DNA from: an uncultured Fretibacterium sp.
Lineage (GTDB): Bacteria > Synergistota > Synergistia > Synergistales > Aminobacteriaceae
Length of the DNA stretch: 11,701 nt
NCBI GenBank assembly: GCA_937911045.1
Contig: CALEPX010000020.1
Coordinates: 1-11,701 of the forward strand
Direction of reading: 5' to 3'
The notes beneath the pieces were generated by a model. The model was given only the letters and a program-made list of their open reading frames with translations, was not told the DNA's origin and made no database searches. Positions within the stretch are counted from its first letter, which is position 1; the number at the start of each line of letters is the position of its first letter. Made by a program: the position numbers and the translations under genes. Shown piece after piece: positions 1 through 5,351 of the stretch.

Positions 1-405
1 TATGGTCTCGGGAGAATCGGCATACTTATCATAGAGGTATACGATCTCGGAGATGCCGGATTGGATGATCGCCTTGGCGCATTCGTTGCAGGGGAAAAGG
101 TCGACATACAGCCGCGCGCCGTCGAGCGATTTGCCGCCCGCATTGAGGATCGCGTTCAGCTCTCCGTGAGCGACGTAAGGATACTTGGTCCGCAGAGGAT
201 CCTCGTCCTCCCTTGCCCAGGGATACTCGTCGTCCGAACATCCCATTGGGAAGCCGTTATATCCTATGGAAAGGATCTTGTGATCACTGCTGACGATGCA
301 CGCGCCGACCTGGGTGTTAGGATCCTTGGATCTCATCCCCGCCAGCATGGCGACCGCCATAAAGTATTCGTCCCAGGAAATATAATCTGTTCTTTTTCCG
401 CCCAT
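1..405 (-). CDS. dCMP deaminase (ComEB-like), 3' end cut by the window
   Basis: Likely deaminates dCMP to dUMP in the cytosol, feeding dTMP synthesis. The first 135 residues are visible; the C-terminus lies beyond position 1. The family's zinc and catalytic elements can be read: H80-G-E82-L-N-A-I and P105-C106-N-E-C109. His, both Cys and the catalytic Glu are present, but the usual HAE triad reads HGE. The N-terminal part (SWDEYFMAVA, then a KDPNTQVGA stretch at about residues 28-36) and the GYNGFP motif at 48-53 are typical of dCMP deaminases rather than cytidine deaminases. The ATG at 405 is preceded by AGAGG at 7 nt. The gene lies 52 nt downstream of the rpiB-upp fusion on the same strand, so the two are probably cotranscribed. 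The gene has 54.6% G+C by hand count (221/405) and prefers ATC, AAG and GCC, a style unlike most neighbours. Family assignment is firm. Confidence 0.93.
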   Translation of the reverse strand, partial: MGGKRTDYISWDEYFMAVAMLAGMRSKDPNTQVGACIVSSDHKILSIGYNGFPMGCSDDEYPWAREDEDPLRTKYPYVAHGELNAILNAGGKSLDGARLYVDLFPCNECAKAIIQSGISEIVYLYDKYADSPETI

Positions 406-457
406 CGGGATACCTCTTTTAAGTGTAACCGCGTCCCCCCGTCACTGTCTGAGGGAA

Positions 458-1552
458 TTACCTGGTTCCGAAGATCCTGTCGCCCGCATCTCCGAGTCCC
501 GGAACGATATATCCGTGCGAGTTCAAGTGTGAGTCAAGAGCTGCGATGAAAATATCGACTTCGGGATGATCGTCGTGAACTTTCTTGATTCCGTCCGGTG
601 CGCCGATTAAGCAAACGAGTGAAATTTTCCGTCCGCCGCGTTTTTTGATCAGCGAAATTGCTGCCGAAGCTGAGCCGCCTGTTGCGAGCATTGGGTCTAA
701 CACGAAAATATCCCGCTCTTGAATATCCGGCGGTAACTTGCAATAATATTCGACTGGCTTGAGAGTTTCGGGGTCACGGTAAAGTCCGATATGACCGACT
801 TTCGCATTCGGGATAAGACTCAGGATTCCGTCAACCATTCCAAGACCTGCGCGCAAAACCGGAACGATCGCTAATTTTTTGCCTTCGAGAGTTTGGACTT
901 TTGTTTTCTCGATTGGCGTCTGGATTTCGATTTCGGTTAATGGCAGCGTGCGCGTGATTTCGTAGACCATTAGACCGGCGATTTCCTGCACGAGTTCGCG
1001 AAATTCTTTTACGCTTGTGTTAATATTGCGAATGATCCCGACTTTGTGCTGAACTAACGGATGATTGAATATTACCGTACGGCCGCCGTGTTCCATTTGG
1101 ACGTTCAGCGTGGATTTCTCGTACATTGCGATTTTGTTTATTCGTCGCAAATGTCTGTCGCCCTCAAATTCAGTGTCGAACCAAGTAGCAAGAATCGGCG
1201 CAACCTGTTCGGCTTTCAAAACTCTGCCGCCAAGTGTGATTACGTTAGCGTTGTTATGAGCCTTTGCCATTTTCGCAGCGTCAGGACTATCACACGGAAC
1301 AGCGCGAATCCCGGGAACTTTGTTCGCAGTAATTCCGATCCCGAAACCAGTGCCGCATAATAAAATCCCACCGTCAAATTCCTCGTTTGCAATCGCCTGA
1401 GCGACTTTGATTCCTACATCAACGTAATCGTCATCGCGATCAATCTCGTAAGCTCCGAAGTCCACGAAATCGATTTTGCGTTCGTTCAGGAAGTCGAGTA
1501 CCGGTTGCTTAATATCATATCCGGCATGGTCACAGCCAAGTGCAATTTTCAT
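458..1552 (-). CDS. rpiB-upp: RpiB-Upp fusion: ribose-5-phosphate isomerase B joined to uracil phosphoribosyltransferase
   Basis: One uninterrupted 364-residue frame carries two complete cytosolic enzymes. Residues 1-145 are RpiB (ribose 5-P to ribulose 5-P): start MKIALGCDHAGY, active-site Cys66 in LLCGTGFGIG, and His99 in KAHNNANV. Residues about 150-364 are Upp (uracil + PRPP to UMP + PPi): PVLRAGLGM at 231-239, the PRPP loop VLDPMLATGGSA at 284-295, and the C-terminal uracil-binding HGYIVPGLGDAGDR at 346-359. Each part is close to the full length of its standalone family (about 145-150 and 208 residues), and the linker is only a few residues. The ATG at 1552 is chosen over in-frame upstream ATGs because GGAGGA lies 10 nt before it and the RpiB N-terminus begins there. 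An internal Met143 opens the Upp part but has no clear ribosome-binding site, so a true bifunctional protein is likelier than two products. Its downstream neighbour is dCMP deaminase. Confidence 0.93.
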   Translation of the reverse strand: MKIALGCDHAGYDIKQPVLDFLNERKIDFVDFGAYEIDRDDDYVDVGIKVAQAIANEEFDGGILLCGTGFGIGITANKVPGIRAVPCDSPDAAKMAKAHNNANVITLGGRVLKAEQVAPILATWFDTEFEGDRHLRRINKIAMYEKSTLNVQMEHGGRTVIFNHPLVQHKVGIIRNINTSVKEFRELVQEIAGLMVYEITRTLPLTEIEIQTPIEKTKVQTLEGKKLAIVPVLRAGLGMVDGILSLIPNAKVGHIGLYRDPETLKPVEYYCKLPPDIQERDIFVLDPMLATGGSASAAISLIKKRGGRKISLVCLIGAPDGIKKVHDDHPEVDIFIAALDSHLNSHGYIVPGLGDAGDRIFGTR

Positions 1553-1591
1553 GTTAATAATTCCTCCGTTCGTGATTATAAATTCGAAATA

Positions 1592-1597
1592 ATTATA
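1592..1597 (-). promoter_or_regulatory. Candidate -10 box for rpiB-upp
   Basis: Read on the minus strand this is a perfect TATAAT, about 40 nt upstream of the rpiB-upp ATG. No good -35 box is seen at 17 nt. A second TATAAT at 1575-1580 on the same strand would start transcription almost on top of the ribosome-binding site, so it is less likely. Confidence 0.45.
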
Positions 1598-1629
1598 GCA
1601 ATCTTGTGAATTTTTGCGAGAATTTTTGC

Positions 1630-1656
1630 TTGACAAATGCGCGAAATTATTATAAG
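1630..1656 (+). promoter_or_regulatory. Candidate sigma70-type promoter for the flavodoxin gene
   Basis: A consensus TTGACA at 1630-1635 is followed 15 nt later by TATAAG (1651-1656). The spacing is short but workable. It points at the flavodoxin start at 1700 and is divergent from the rpiB-upp promoter. The same GCTTGACAAAT sequence reappears in the tRNA promoter near 2124. Confidence 0.5.
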
Positions 1657-1699
1657 TTGTGAACATCAAACATATTTTTGTAACAGGAGCGGATTTATC

Positions 1700-2116
1700 A
1701 TGAAAGTCATAATCGTTTATTGGACAGGCGGCGGCAACACAGAAAAAATGGCCGGAGCAATCGCAGAAGGCGCGAAATCAAAGGGTGCGGAAGTCGTTTG
1801 CAAAAATGTTTCGGAAGCGTCAGTTGCAGAATTGGCTGGCTATGATGTCGTAGTGTTCGGTTCACCTGCGATGGGTGCTGAAGTTATCGAAGAAGGCGAG
1901 ATGGAACCGTTCTTCAGTGAAGCGTTACCCGGACTTGGCGGCAAAAAGGTCGCATTGTTTGGCTCGTATGACTGGGGCGATGGCGAGTGGCTCAGAACTT
2001 GGGAAGATCGCGTGAAAGATGGCGGCGCAAATTTCGTAGCGAGTGTTAAGGCGCATCTTGAACCCGATGATGACGCAATCGCTGAGTGCAAAACGTTCGG
2101 AGCAAATCTGGCGTAA
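1700..2116 (+). CDS. Short-chain flavodoxin
   Basis: A 138-residue FMN-binding electron carrier of the cytosol, the size of clostridial-type short flavodoxins. The N-terminal beta strand MKVIIVYW runs into the FMN phosphate loop TGGGNT (residues 9-14). The first isoalloxazine loop is GSPAMGAE (54-61), and the second region is SYDWGDGEWL (89-98), including the aromatic residues that usually stack on flavin. Flavodoxins take low-potential electrons from ferredoxin-dependent oxidoreductases and can replace ferredoxin when iron is scarce; no iron-responsive operator is obvious here. The ATG at 1700 is preceded by CAGGAG (1684-1689), which decides against the upstream in-frame ATG at 1637. It has its own promoter and is followed by tRNA-Gln. 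The physiological partner cannot be told from the sequence. Confidence 0.92.
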   Translation: MKVIIVYWTGGGNTEKMAGAIAEGAKSKGAEVVCKNVSEASVAELAGYDVVVFGSPAMGAEVIEEGEMEPFFSEALPGLGGKKVALFGSYDWGDGEWLRTWEDRVKDGGANFVASVKAHLEPDDDAIAECKTFGANLA

Positions 2117-2123
2117 TTTTCGC

Positions 2124-2151
2124 TTGACAAATTTCCTGAACCTGATAAAAT
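2124..2151 (+). promoter_or_regulatory. Promoter for tRNA-Gln
   Basis: TTGACA (2124-2129), a 16-nt spacer and TAAAAT (2146-2151) lie 44 nt before the mature tRNA 5' end, starting just after the flavodoxin stop codon. The -35 box matches consensus exactly. Confidence 0.6.
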
Positions 2152-2160
2152 CTCACACGT

Positions 2161-2177
2161 TGTGCAAATTTAGCACA
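2161..2177. other. Short inverted repeat in the tRNA leader
   Basis: TGTGC and GCACA arms flank the 7-nt centre AAATTTA, right at the expected transcription start of the tRNA-Gln promoter. It could be an operator or a leader hairpin. With only 5-bp arms it may also be chance. Confidence 0.25.
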
Positions 2178-2195
2178 TAGTAACTGTTTAGAAGT

Positions 2196-2269
2196 TGGGG
2201 AATGGTGCAACGGCAGCACGTCTGACTCTGGATCAGGTAATCGGGGTTCGAATCCCTGTTCCCCAGCCA
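2196..2269 (+). tRNA. tRNA-Gln (anticodon CTG), CCA encoded
   Basis: Acceptor arm TGGGGAA (2196-2202) pairs with TTCCCCA (2259-2265), followed by discriminator G and an encoded CCA (2267-2269). The anticodon stem TCTGA/TCAGG (2221-2225/2233-2237) closes a 7-nt loop CTCTGGA with anticodon CTG at 2228-2230, reading CAG codons. The T arm contains GGTTCGAATCC. The weak first pair and overall sequence resemble bacterial glutamine tRNAs. Confidence 0.95.
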
Positions 2270-2304
2270 ATTTCATAGGATTTAAGATTACGGAAGAAAT
2301 TACT

Positions 2305-2356
2305 CCCTGTTTTAGAATTGAATGTTTAAGTCACGAGATTCTGAGACAGGGTTTTT
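2305..2356 (+). terminator. Candidate intrinsic terminator after tRNA-Gln
   Basis: CCCTGT (2305-2310) pairs with ACAGGG (2346-2351), followed directly by five T (2352-2356). An inner helix AGAAT/ATTCT (2314-2318/2338-2342) extends it. The loop is long. Together with the tRNA promoter this makes the tRNA a separate transcription unit, although no strong promoter is then visible for the symporter. Confidence 0.5.
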
Positions 2357-2373
2357 GATTCTGGAAATTTTCA

Positions 2374-2397
2374 GTTCGAAAGTTCGAAAGTTCGAAA
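2374..2397 (+). repeat. Three tandem copies of GTTCGAAA just before the symporter start
   Basis: Three perfect 8-bp units, each containing the palindrome TTCGAA, end 4 nt before the GTG start codon. The last unit contributes to the only Shine-Dalgarno-like bases present (AAAGG, 2395-2399). A copy-number change would move or alter the translation-initiation region. Confidence 0.85.
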
Positions 2398-2401
2398 GGT
2401 T

Positions 2402-3784
2402 GTGAGCGTTTTGTTGGTATTTATCGTTGCGTATGCTTTATTGTTGGTGATTGTCGGAGCGTTGATTGGTCGTCGAGTGAAGAGTGCGTCAGATTTTTTT
2501 GTCGCGGGAAGAAATCTGAACTCGGGAATGTTATTCACGACGTTGATTGCTGCAAATTTGGGAGCAGGTTCGACAGTTGGCGTTACGGCGTTGGCTTGGC
2601 AATATGGAGTGTCGGCATGGTGGTGGATTGGCAGTGCTGGAATCGGTTCGATGATTCTTGCGTTTCTGGTCGGTCCGAAAATCTGGAGAATTGCTCGTGA
2701 GAAAAATTTTTACACACTCAGCGATTATCTTGATGACAGATACAGCAAAATTTTCTCGGGAATATTATCGCTCATGATGTCGGTGGGAACGTTGGCGTTA
2801 TTCTCGGGGCAATTACTCGGTATCGCGTGGATTTTGGAAGTCGCAGCCGGTGTCCCGAAAAATTTCGGTGTAATCGCAGGAGCATTCGTCACGACGATTT
2901 ATTTCGCAGCAGGCGGATTATTATCAAGCTCAGTTGTGAATATTATCGAAGTTGCTGTGATTTTGGCGGGATTTGTGATTGCGCTGCCGTTCGTGTGGAA
3001 TTTCACAGGAGGATTTGACGGCATAATTTCGCGCGTGAGTAATCCGGAATATTTCGAGATTTTCGGAATGGGTTCGACTGCGATAATCGGCTATATCGTG
3101 ATGCTTGTGCCGTCGTTTTTCATATCGCCCGGTCTAATCGGGAAAGTTTTTGCGGCTCGTGATGAACGTGCGATTAAAATCGGAACGTCTCTGAATGGAC
3201 TTGTGCAATTAATTTTCGCGGCGATTCCGGTTGTGATTGGAATGTGTGCGTACGCGTGTTTCCCGGAATTGTCGAACAAAGATCTCGCGTTGCCGATTGC
3301 TATGAAAAATATGATGCCGATGTTTATAGCGTCTGCTGCATTGGCGGCGATTTTTGCGGCGGAAGTCAGTACGGCTGATACGGTCTTGTACATGTTAGCC
3401 GGAGCTTTAACGAATGATATTTACAAGAGATTTATTAATCCCGGGATTTCGGATCAAAAATTGCTGTTTGCGTCACGAATTGTCAGCGTAATTTCCGGAA
3501 TTATCGGCGTGATTCTGGCGTTGCAACTTGAGAGCATAATTTCAGCGTTGACGATTTTCTATTCACTCATGAGCGTGTCGCTTGCCGCGCCGTTGATATT
3601 CGGATTGTTCACGAAGCGCGCGTCGAATTTGGGAGCGATTTGTTCGGCTTTGTGCGGAATTGCTGTCACACTTTTCATGACGTTCGGAAAAATCCAGATT
3701 GCGAATCTTAACGCTACGACTTGCGGAATAATTGTTTCGTTCGTGATCATGTCTCTGTCGTGCATAATCAGGAGAAAAATTTAA
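2402..3784 (+). CDS. Sodium:solute symporter family (SSS) transporter
   Basis: A 460-residue, highly hydrophobic inner-membrane protein with about a dozen or more transmembrane helices. Family hallmarks are DFFVAGRNLN at 31-40, the glycine-rich LIAANLGAGSTVG at 48-60, TLSDYLDDRY at 105-114, and STADTVLYMLAGALTNDIY at 323-341, where the conserved Ser/Thr/Asp lie in the Na+-binding region. It should couple Na+ entry to uptake of a small organic solute; the substrate cannot be read from sequence. Only 11 nt separate it from uridine phosphorylase, with hpt next, so a nucleoside, nucleobase or pentose-related substrate is plausible (inference). The GTG at 2402 is the first start of the open frame, but its ribosome-binding site is poor (AAAGG only 2 nt away). 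A TTG at 2411 is the alternative. A tandem repeat sits directly upstream. Confidence 0.88.
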   Translation: MSVLLVFIVAYALLLVIVGALIGRRVKSASDFFVAGRNLNSGMLFTTLIAANLGAGSTVGVTALAWQYGVSAWWWIGSAGIGSMILAFLVGPKIWRIAREKNFYTLSDYLDDRYSKIFSGILSLMMSVGTLALFSGQLLGIAWILEVAAGVPKNFGVIAGAFVTTIYFAAGGLLSSSVVNIIEVAVILAGFVIALPFVWNFTGGFDGIISRVSNPEYFEIFGMGSTAIIGYIVMLVPSFFISPGLIGKVFAARDERAIKIGTSLNGLVQLIFAAIPVVIGMCAYACFPELSNKDLALPIAMKNMMPMFIASAALAAIFAAEVSTADTVLYMLAGALTNDIYKRFINPGISDQKLLFASRIVSVISGIIGVILALQLESIISALTIFYSLMSVSLAAPLIFGLFTKRASNLGAICSALCGIAVTLFMTFGKIQIANLNATTCGIIVSFVIMSLSCIIRRKI

Positions 3785-3795
3785 GGGGTGATTTC

Positions 3796-4590
3796 ATGGC
3801 GAATTGGCAATCAAATTCTGAGAAGCCTTCGATGGAAAATAATCTGCAGTATCACATTCGCTGCAAAGACGCTGATATTAACAGATATGTGTTATTGCCC
3901 GGAGATCCTGAGCGAGTGAATGAGATCGCTAATGAATGGCAGGAGGCGAGATTTATCGCGAATAATCGTGAGTTCAGAACTTTCTCGGGGAAATTTTGCG
4001 GTGTAGAAATTAGCGCGTGTTCAACTGGAATTGGCGGTGCGAGTGCTGCGATTGCTGTCGAAGAACTTGCGAATCTCGGGGCTGATACGTTTATTCGCAT
4101 TGGTTCGTGTGGAGCGATTCAGGAAAATATAACGTGCGGAGATTTGATAATCTGTTCGGGAGCTATGCGCCAGGATTCTACGAGTGAAGATTACGTTGAC
4201 TTGTCGTATCCGGCGATTGCGAATCACGAAATAATTTCCGCGTTGATAGCTGCGTGCGAAAAATTGGGCGTGAAATATCATGTCGGAATCAGTTGCACAA
4301 CGGCATCGTTTCATTGCGGACAAGCCAGACCCGGTTTCAGGAATTATTCACAGAGCAAATTCGAGAACAAGATTCGCGATTTACAAGCTGCCGGTGTTCT
4401 GAATTTCGAGATGGAAGCTGCTACGATTCTGACGCTGGCTGGGATTTACGGGTTGAGAGCAGGAGCGATTTTCACGGTTGTAGCTGATCGTAACAGGAAC
4501 GAGTTCAGATATTCAGGCGTGGATTTGAGCATTCGTGCGGCAAATGAGGCTGTAAAAATTCTGGCTTCGTGCGATAATAATGCGAAATAA
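3796..4590 (+). CDS. udp: Uridine phosphorylase
   Basis: Likely splits uridine with phosphate into uracil and ribose 1-phosphate in the cytosol; 264 residues, close to the E. coli enzyme (about 253). It belongs to the NP-I nucleoside phosphorylase family. Visible elements are the phosphate-site LLPGDPERV at 33-41, Arg59 in NNREF, STGIGGASAAIAVEEL at 76-91, and Arg101 in FIRIGSCGAIQ. Gln176 and Arg178 in CGQARPG match the uracil-recognition pair that separates uridine from purine phosphorylases. FEMEAAT at 204-210 holds the ribose-binding Glu-Met-Glu. The ATG at 3796 follows AAGGGGTG with good spacing; in-frame sequence further upstream overlaps the symporter and is not used. It sits between the SSS transporter and hpt in one apparent operon. 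The uracil it produces is the substrate of the Upp domain encoded at 458-1552. Confidence 0.92.
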   Translation: MANWQSNSEKPSMENNLQYHIRCKDADINRYVLLPGDPERVNEIANEWQEARFIANNREFRTFSGKFCGVEISACSTGIGGASAAIAVEELANLGADTFIRIGSCGAIQENITCGDLIICSGAMRQDSTSEDYVDLSYPAIANHEIISALIAACEKLGVKYHVGISCTTASFHCGQARPGFRNYSQSKFENKIRDLQAAGVLNFEMEAATILTLAGIYGLRAGAIFTVVADRNRNEFRYSGVDLSIRAANEAVKILASCDNNAK

Positions 4591-4614
4591 TTCAGAACGG
4601 AGATTTTGTTAAAC

Positions 4615-5160
4615 ATGGAATATAAACTTGACAAGATAATGATTTCGCGTGAGAAAATTGCGTCACGGGTCAGGGAAATTGCTGCGGAAATTGTGAAGGA
4701 TAACGGCATGAACGACGAGCTTGTTATCGTAGGAATTTTGACTGGAGCGGCGGTTTTTCTGACGGATTTGGTGCGTGAATTGCCCGAAGATATGAACGTG
4801 AAGATCGATTTCATGTCCGTAGCGTCGTATGGCAATGATACAAAGAGCAGCGGAGTTGTTAGAATTTATCACGATTTGAAGAACAGCATCGAAGGCAAAA
4901 ACGTTATCGTAGTCGAAGATATTGTTGATTCAGGATTGACGCTCTCACACCTGCTGAAACTTTTGGAGGGCAGACACCCGTCCTCGCTGAAAGTTTGCGT
5001 GTTGCTGGACAAATATTCGCGACGTGAGACCGAAGTGAAACTGGATTATTGCGGCTTCCAAGTTCCGGATGAATTTGTAGTTGGCTACGGGCTTGATTAC
5101 GCTGGCAGATGGCGACACTTGAAAGATATTAAGACGGTCGTTCCAGTCGAAGCGAAATAA
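4615..5160 (+). CDS. hpt: Hypoxanthine(-guanine) phosphoribosyltransferase
   Basis: Transfers the PRPP ribose phosphate to hypoxanthine, and possibly guanine, giving IMP or GMP; cytosolic, 181 residues, the usual bacterial length. The family begins with a KIMISREKIASRV-type helix (residues 7-19). The PP-binding turn is GILTGAAVF at 40-48. The flexible-loop region MSVASYG is at 67-73. The PRPP loop is VIVVEDIVDSGLTL at 97-110, with catalytic Asp105. LLDKYSRR (130-137) and DEFVVGYGLDYAGRWRHL (152-169) complete the purine and PPi sites. The start is ambiguous: GGAG at 4599-4602 is 12 nt from ATG 4615 but only 3 nt from an in-frame TTG at 4606, which would add three residues. I prefer the ATG. 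It is 24 nt behind udp and probably the last gene of that operon. Confidence 0.93.
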   Translation: MEYKLDKIMISREKIASRVREIAAEIVKDNGMNDELVIVGILTGAAVFLTDLVRELPEDMNVKIDFMSVASYGNDTKSSGVVRIYHDLKNSIEGKNVIVVEDIVDSGLTLSHLLKLLEGRHPSSLKVCVLLDKYSRRETEVKLDYCGFQVPDEFVVGYGLDYAGRWRHLKDIKTVVPVEAK

Positions 5161-5174
5161 CTCAGAAATTTTCG

Positions 5175-5220
5175 AATCCCCCGTTGATATGTTGCGTGAT
5201 GTTTCATAATTCGGGGGATT
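5175..5220 (+). terminator. Hairpin after hpt, possible terminator
   Basis: A perfect 9-bp stem AATCCCCCG (5175-5183) / CGGGGGATT (5212-5220) with a 28-nt loop. The tract after it is AT-rich but not a clean T run, so termination efficiency is uncertain. Confidence 0.45.
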
Positions 5221-5230
5221 AAGTTATATA
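5203..5230 (+). promoter_or_regulatory. Weak candidate promoter for the O-acylation operon
   Basis: TTCATA (5203-5208), 16 nt, then TATATA (5225-5230). Each box is 4/6 to consensus, and the element overlaps the hpt hairpin. Without it the operon would depend on read-through from hpt. Confidence 0.3.
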
Positions 5231-5250
5231 TATTACGTGAAAATCGGTAC

Positions 5251-5271
5251 AAAGGAGTATTGATTATTTTG
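5251..5271 (+). promoter_or_regulatory. Strong ribosome-binding site with upstream TTG start, out of frame with the SGNH gene in this allele
   Basis: AAAGGAG (5251-5257) is the best Shine-Dalgarno of this intergenic region and is followed 11 nt later by TTG (5269-5271). This frame reads M-K-P-F-E-Y-N and then the GGTCATC repeats. With the eight repeats present it runs into TAA at 5389-5391, giving a 40-residue product. With six or nine repeats it would enter the SGNH frame. A second start, ATG 5288 with a weak GAG before it, reads the repeats in another frame and stops at 5360-5362 after 24 residues. With seven or ten repeats it would enter the SGNH frame instead. Confidence 0.6.
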
Positions 5272-5289
5272 AAGCCTTTTGAGTATAAT

Positions 5290-5345
5290 GGTCATCGGTC
5301 ATCGGTCATCGGTCATCGGTCATCGGTCATCGGTCATCGGTCATC
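5290..5345 (+). repeat. Eight perfect tandem GGTCATC heptanucleotides
   Basis: A 56-bp microsatellite of eight identical 7-bp units between the ribosome-binding site and the SGNH-like frame. Seven is not a multiple of three, so each gained or lost unit shifts frame by one. Every three units code exactly for Gly-His-Arg-Ser-Ser-Val-Ile in the frame of TTG 5269. No stop codon is present in any forward frame of the tract, as expected of a tolerated coding repeat. It resembles slipped-strand contingency loci. Confidence 0.97.
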
Positions 5346-5351
5346 GGGGCT

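Noticed and set aside
61..549. Long plus-strand open frame opposite the dCMP deaminase and fusion gene
   Set aside because: It lies antisense to two genes with clear catalytic motifs and has no recognisable domain or ribosome-binding site.
1061..1360. Plus-strand open frames opposite the RpiB-Upp gene
   Set aside because: Shadows of the coding strand; no family features.
1637..1699. N-terminal extension of the flavodoxin from ATG 1637
   Set aside because: It overlaps the promoter, lacks a ribosome-binding site, and the flavodoxin fold begins at 1700 after CAGGAG.
2305..2400. Insertion-sequence end or attachment site next to tRNA-Gln
   Set aside because: tRNA 3' ends are common integration sites, but no integrase gene, no repeated tRNA 3' segment and no foreign gene block are visible in the window.
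3721..3795. N-terminal extension of uridine phosphorylase overlapping the symporter
   Set aside because: ATG 3796 has a strong ribosome-binding site and the family homology starts after it.
5290..5345. CRISPR-like repetition
   Set aside because: The units are 7 bp, perfectly contiguous and without spacers, so this is a microsatellite.
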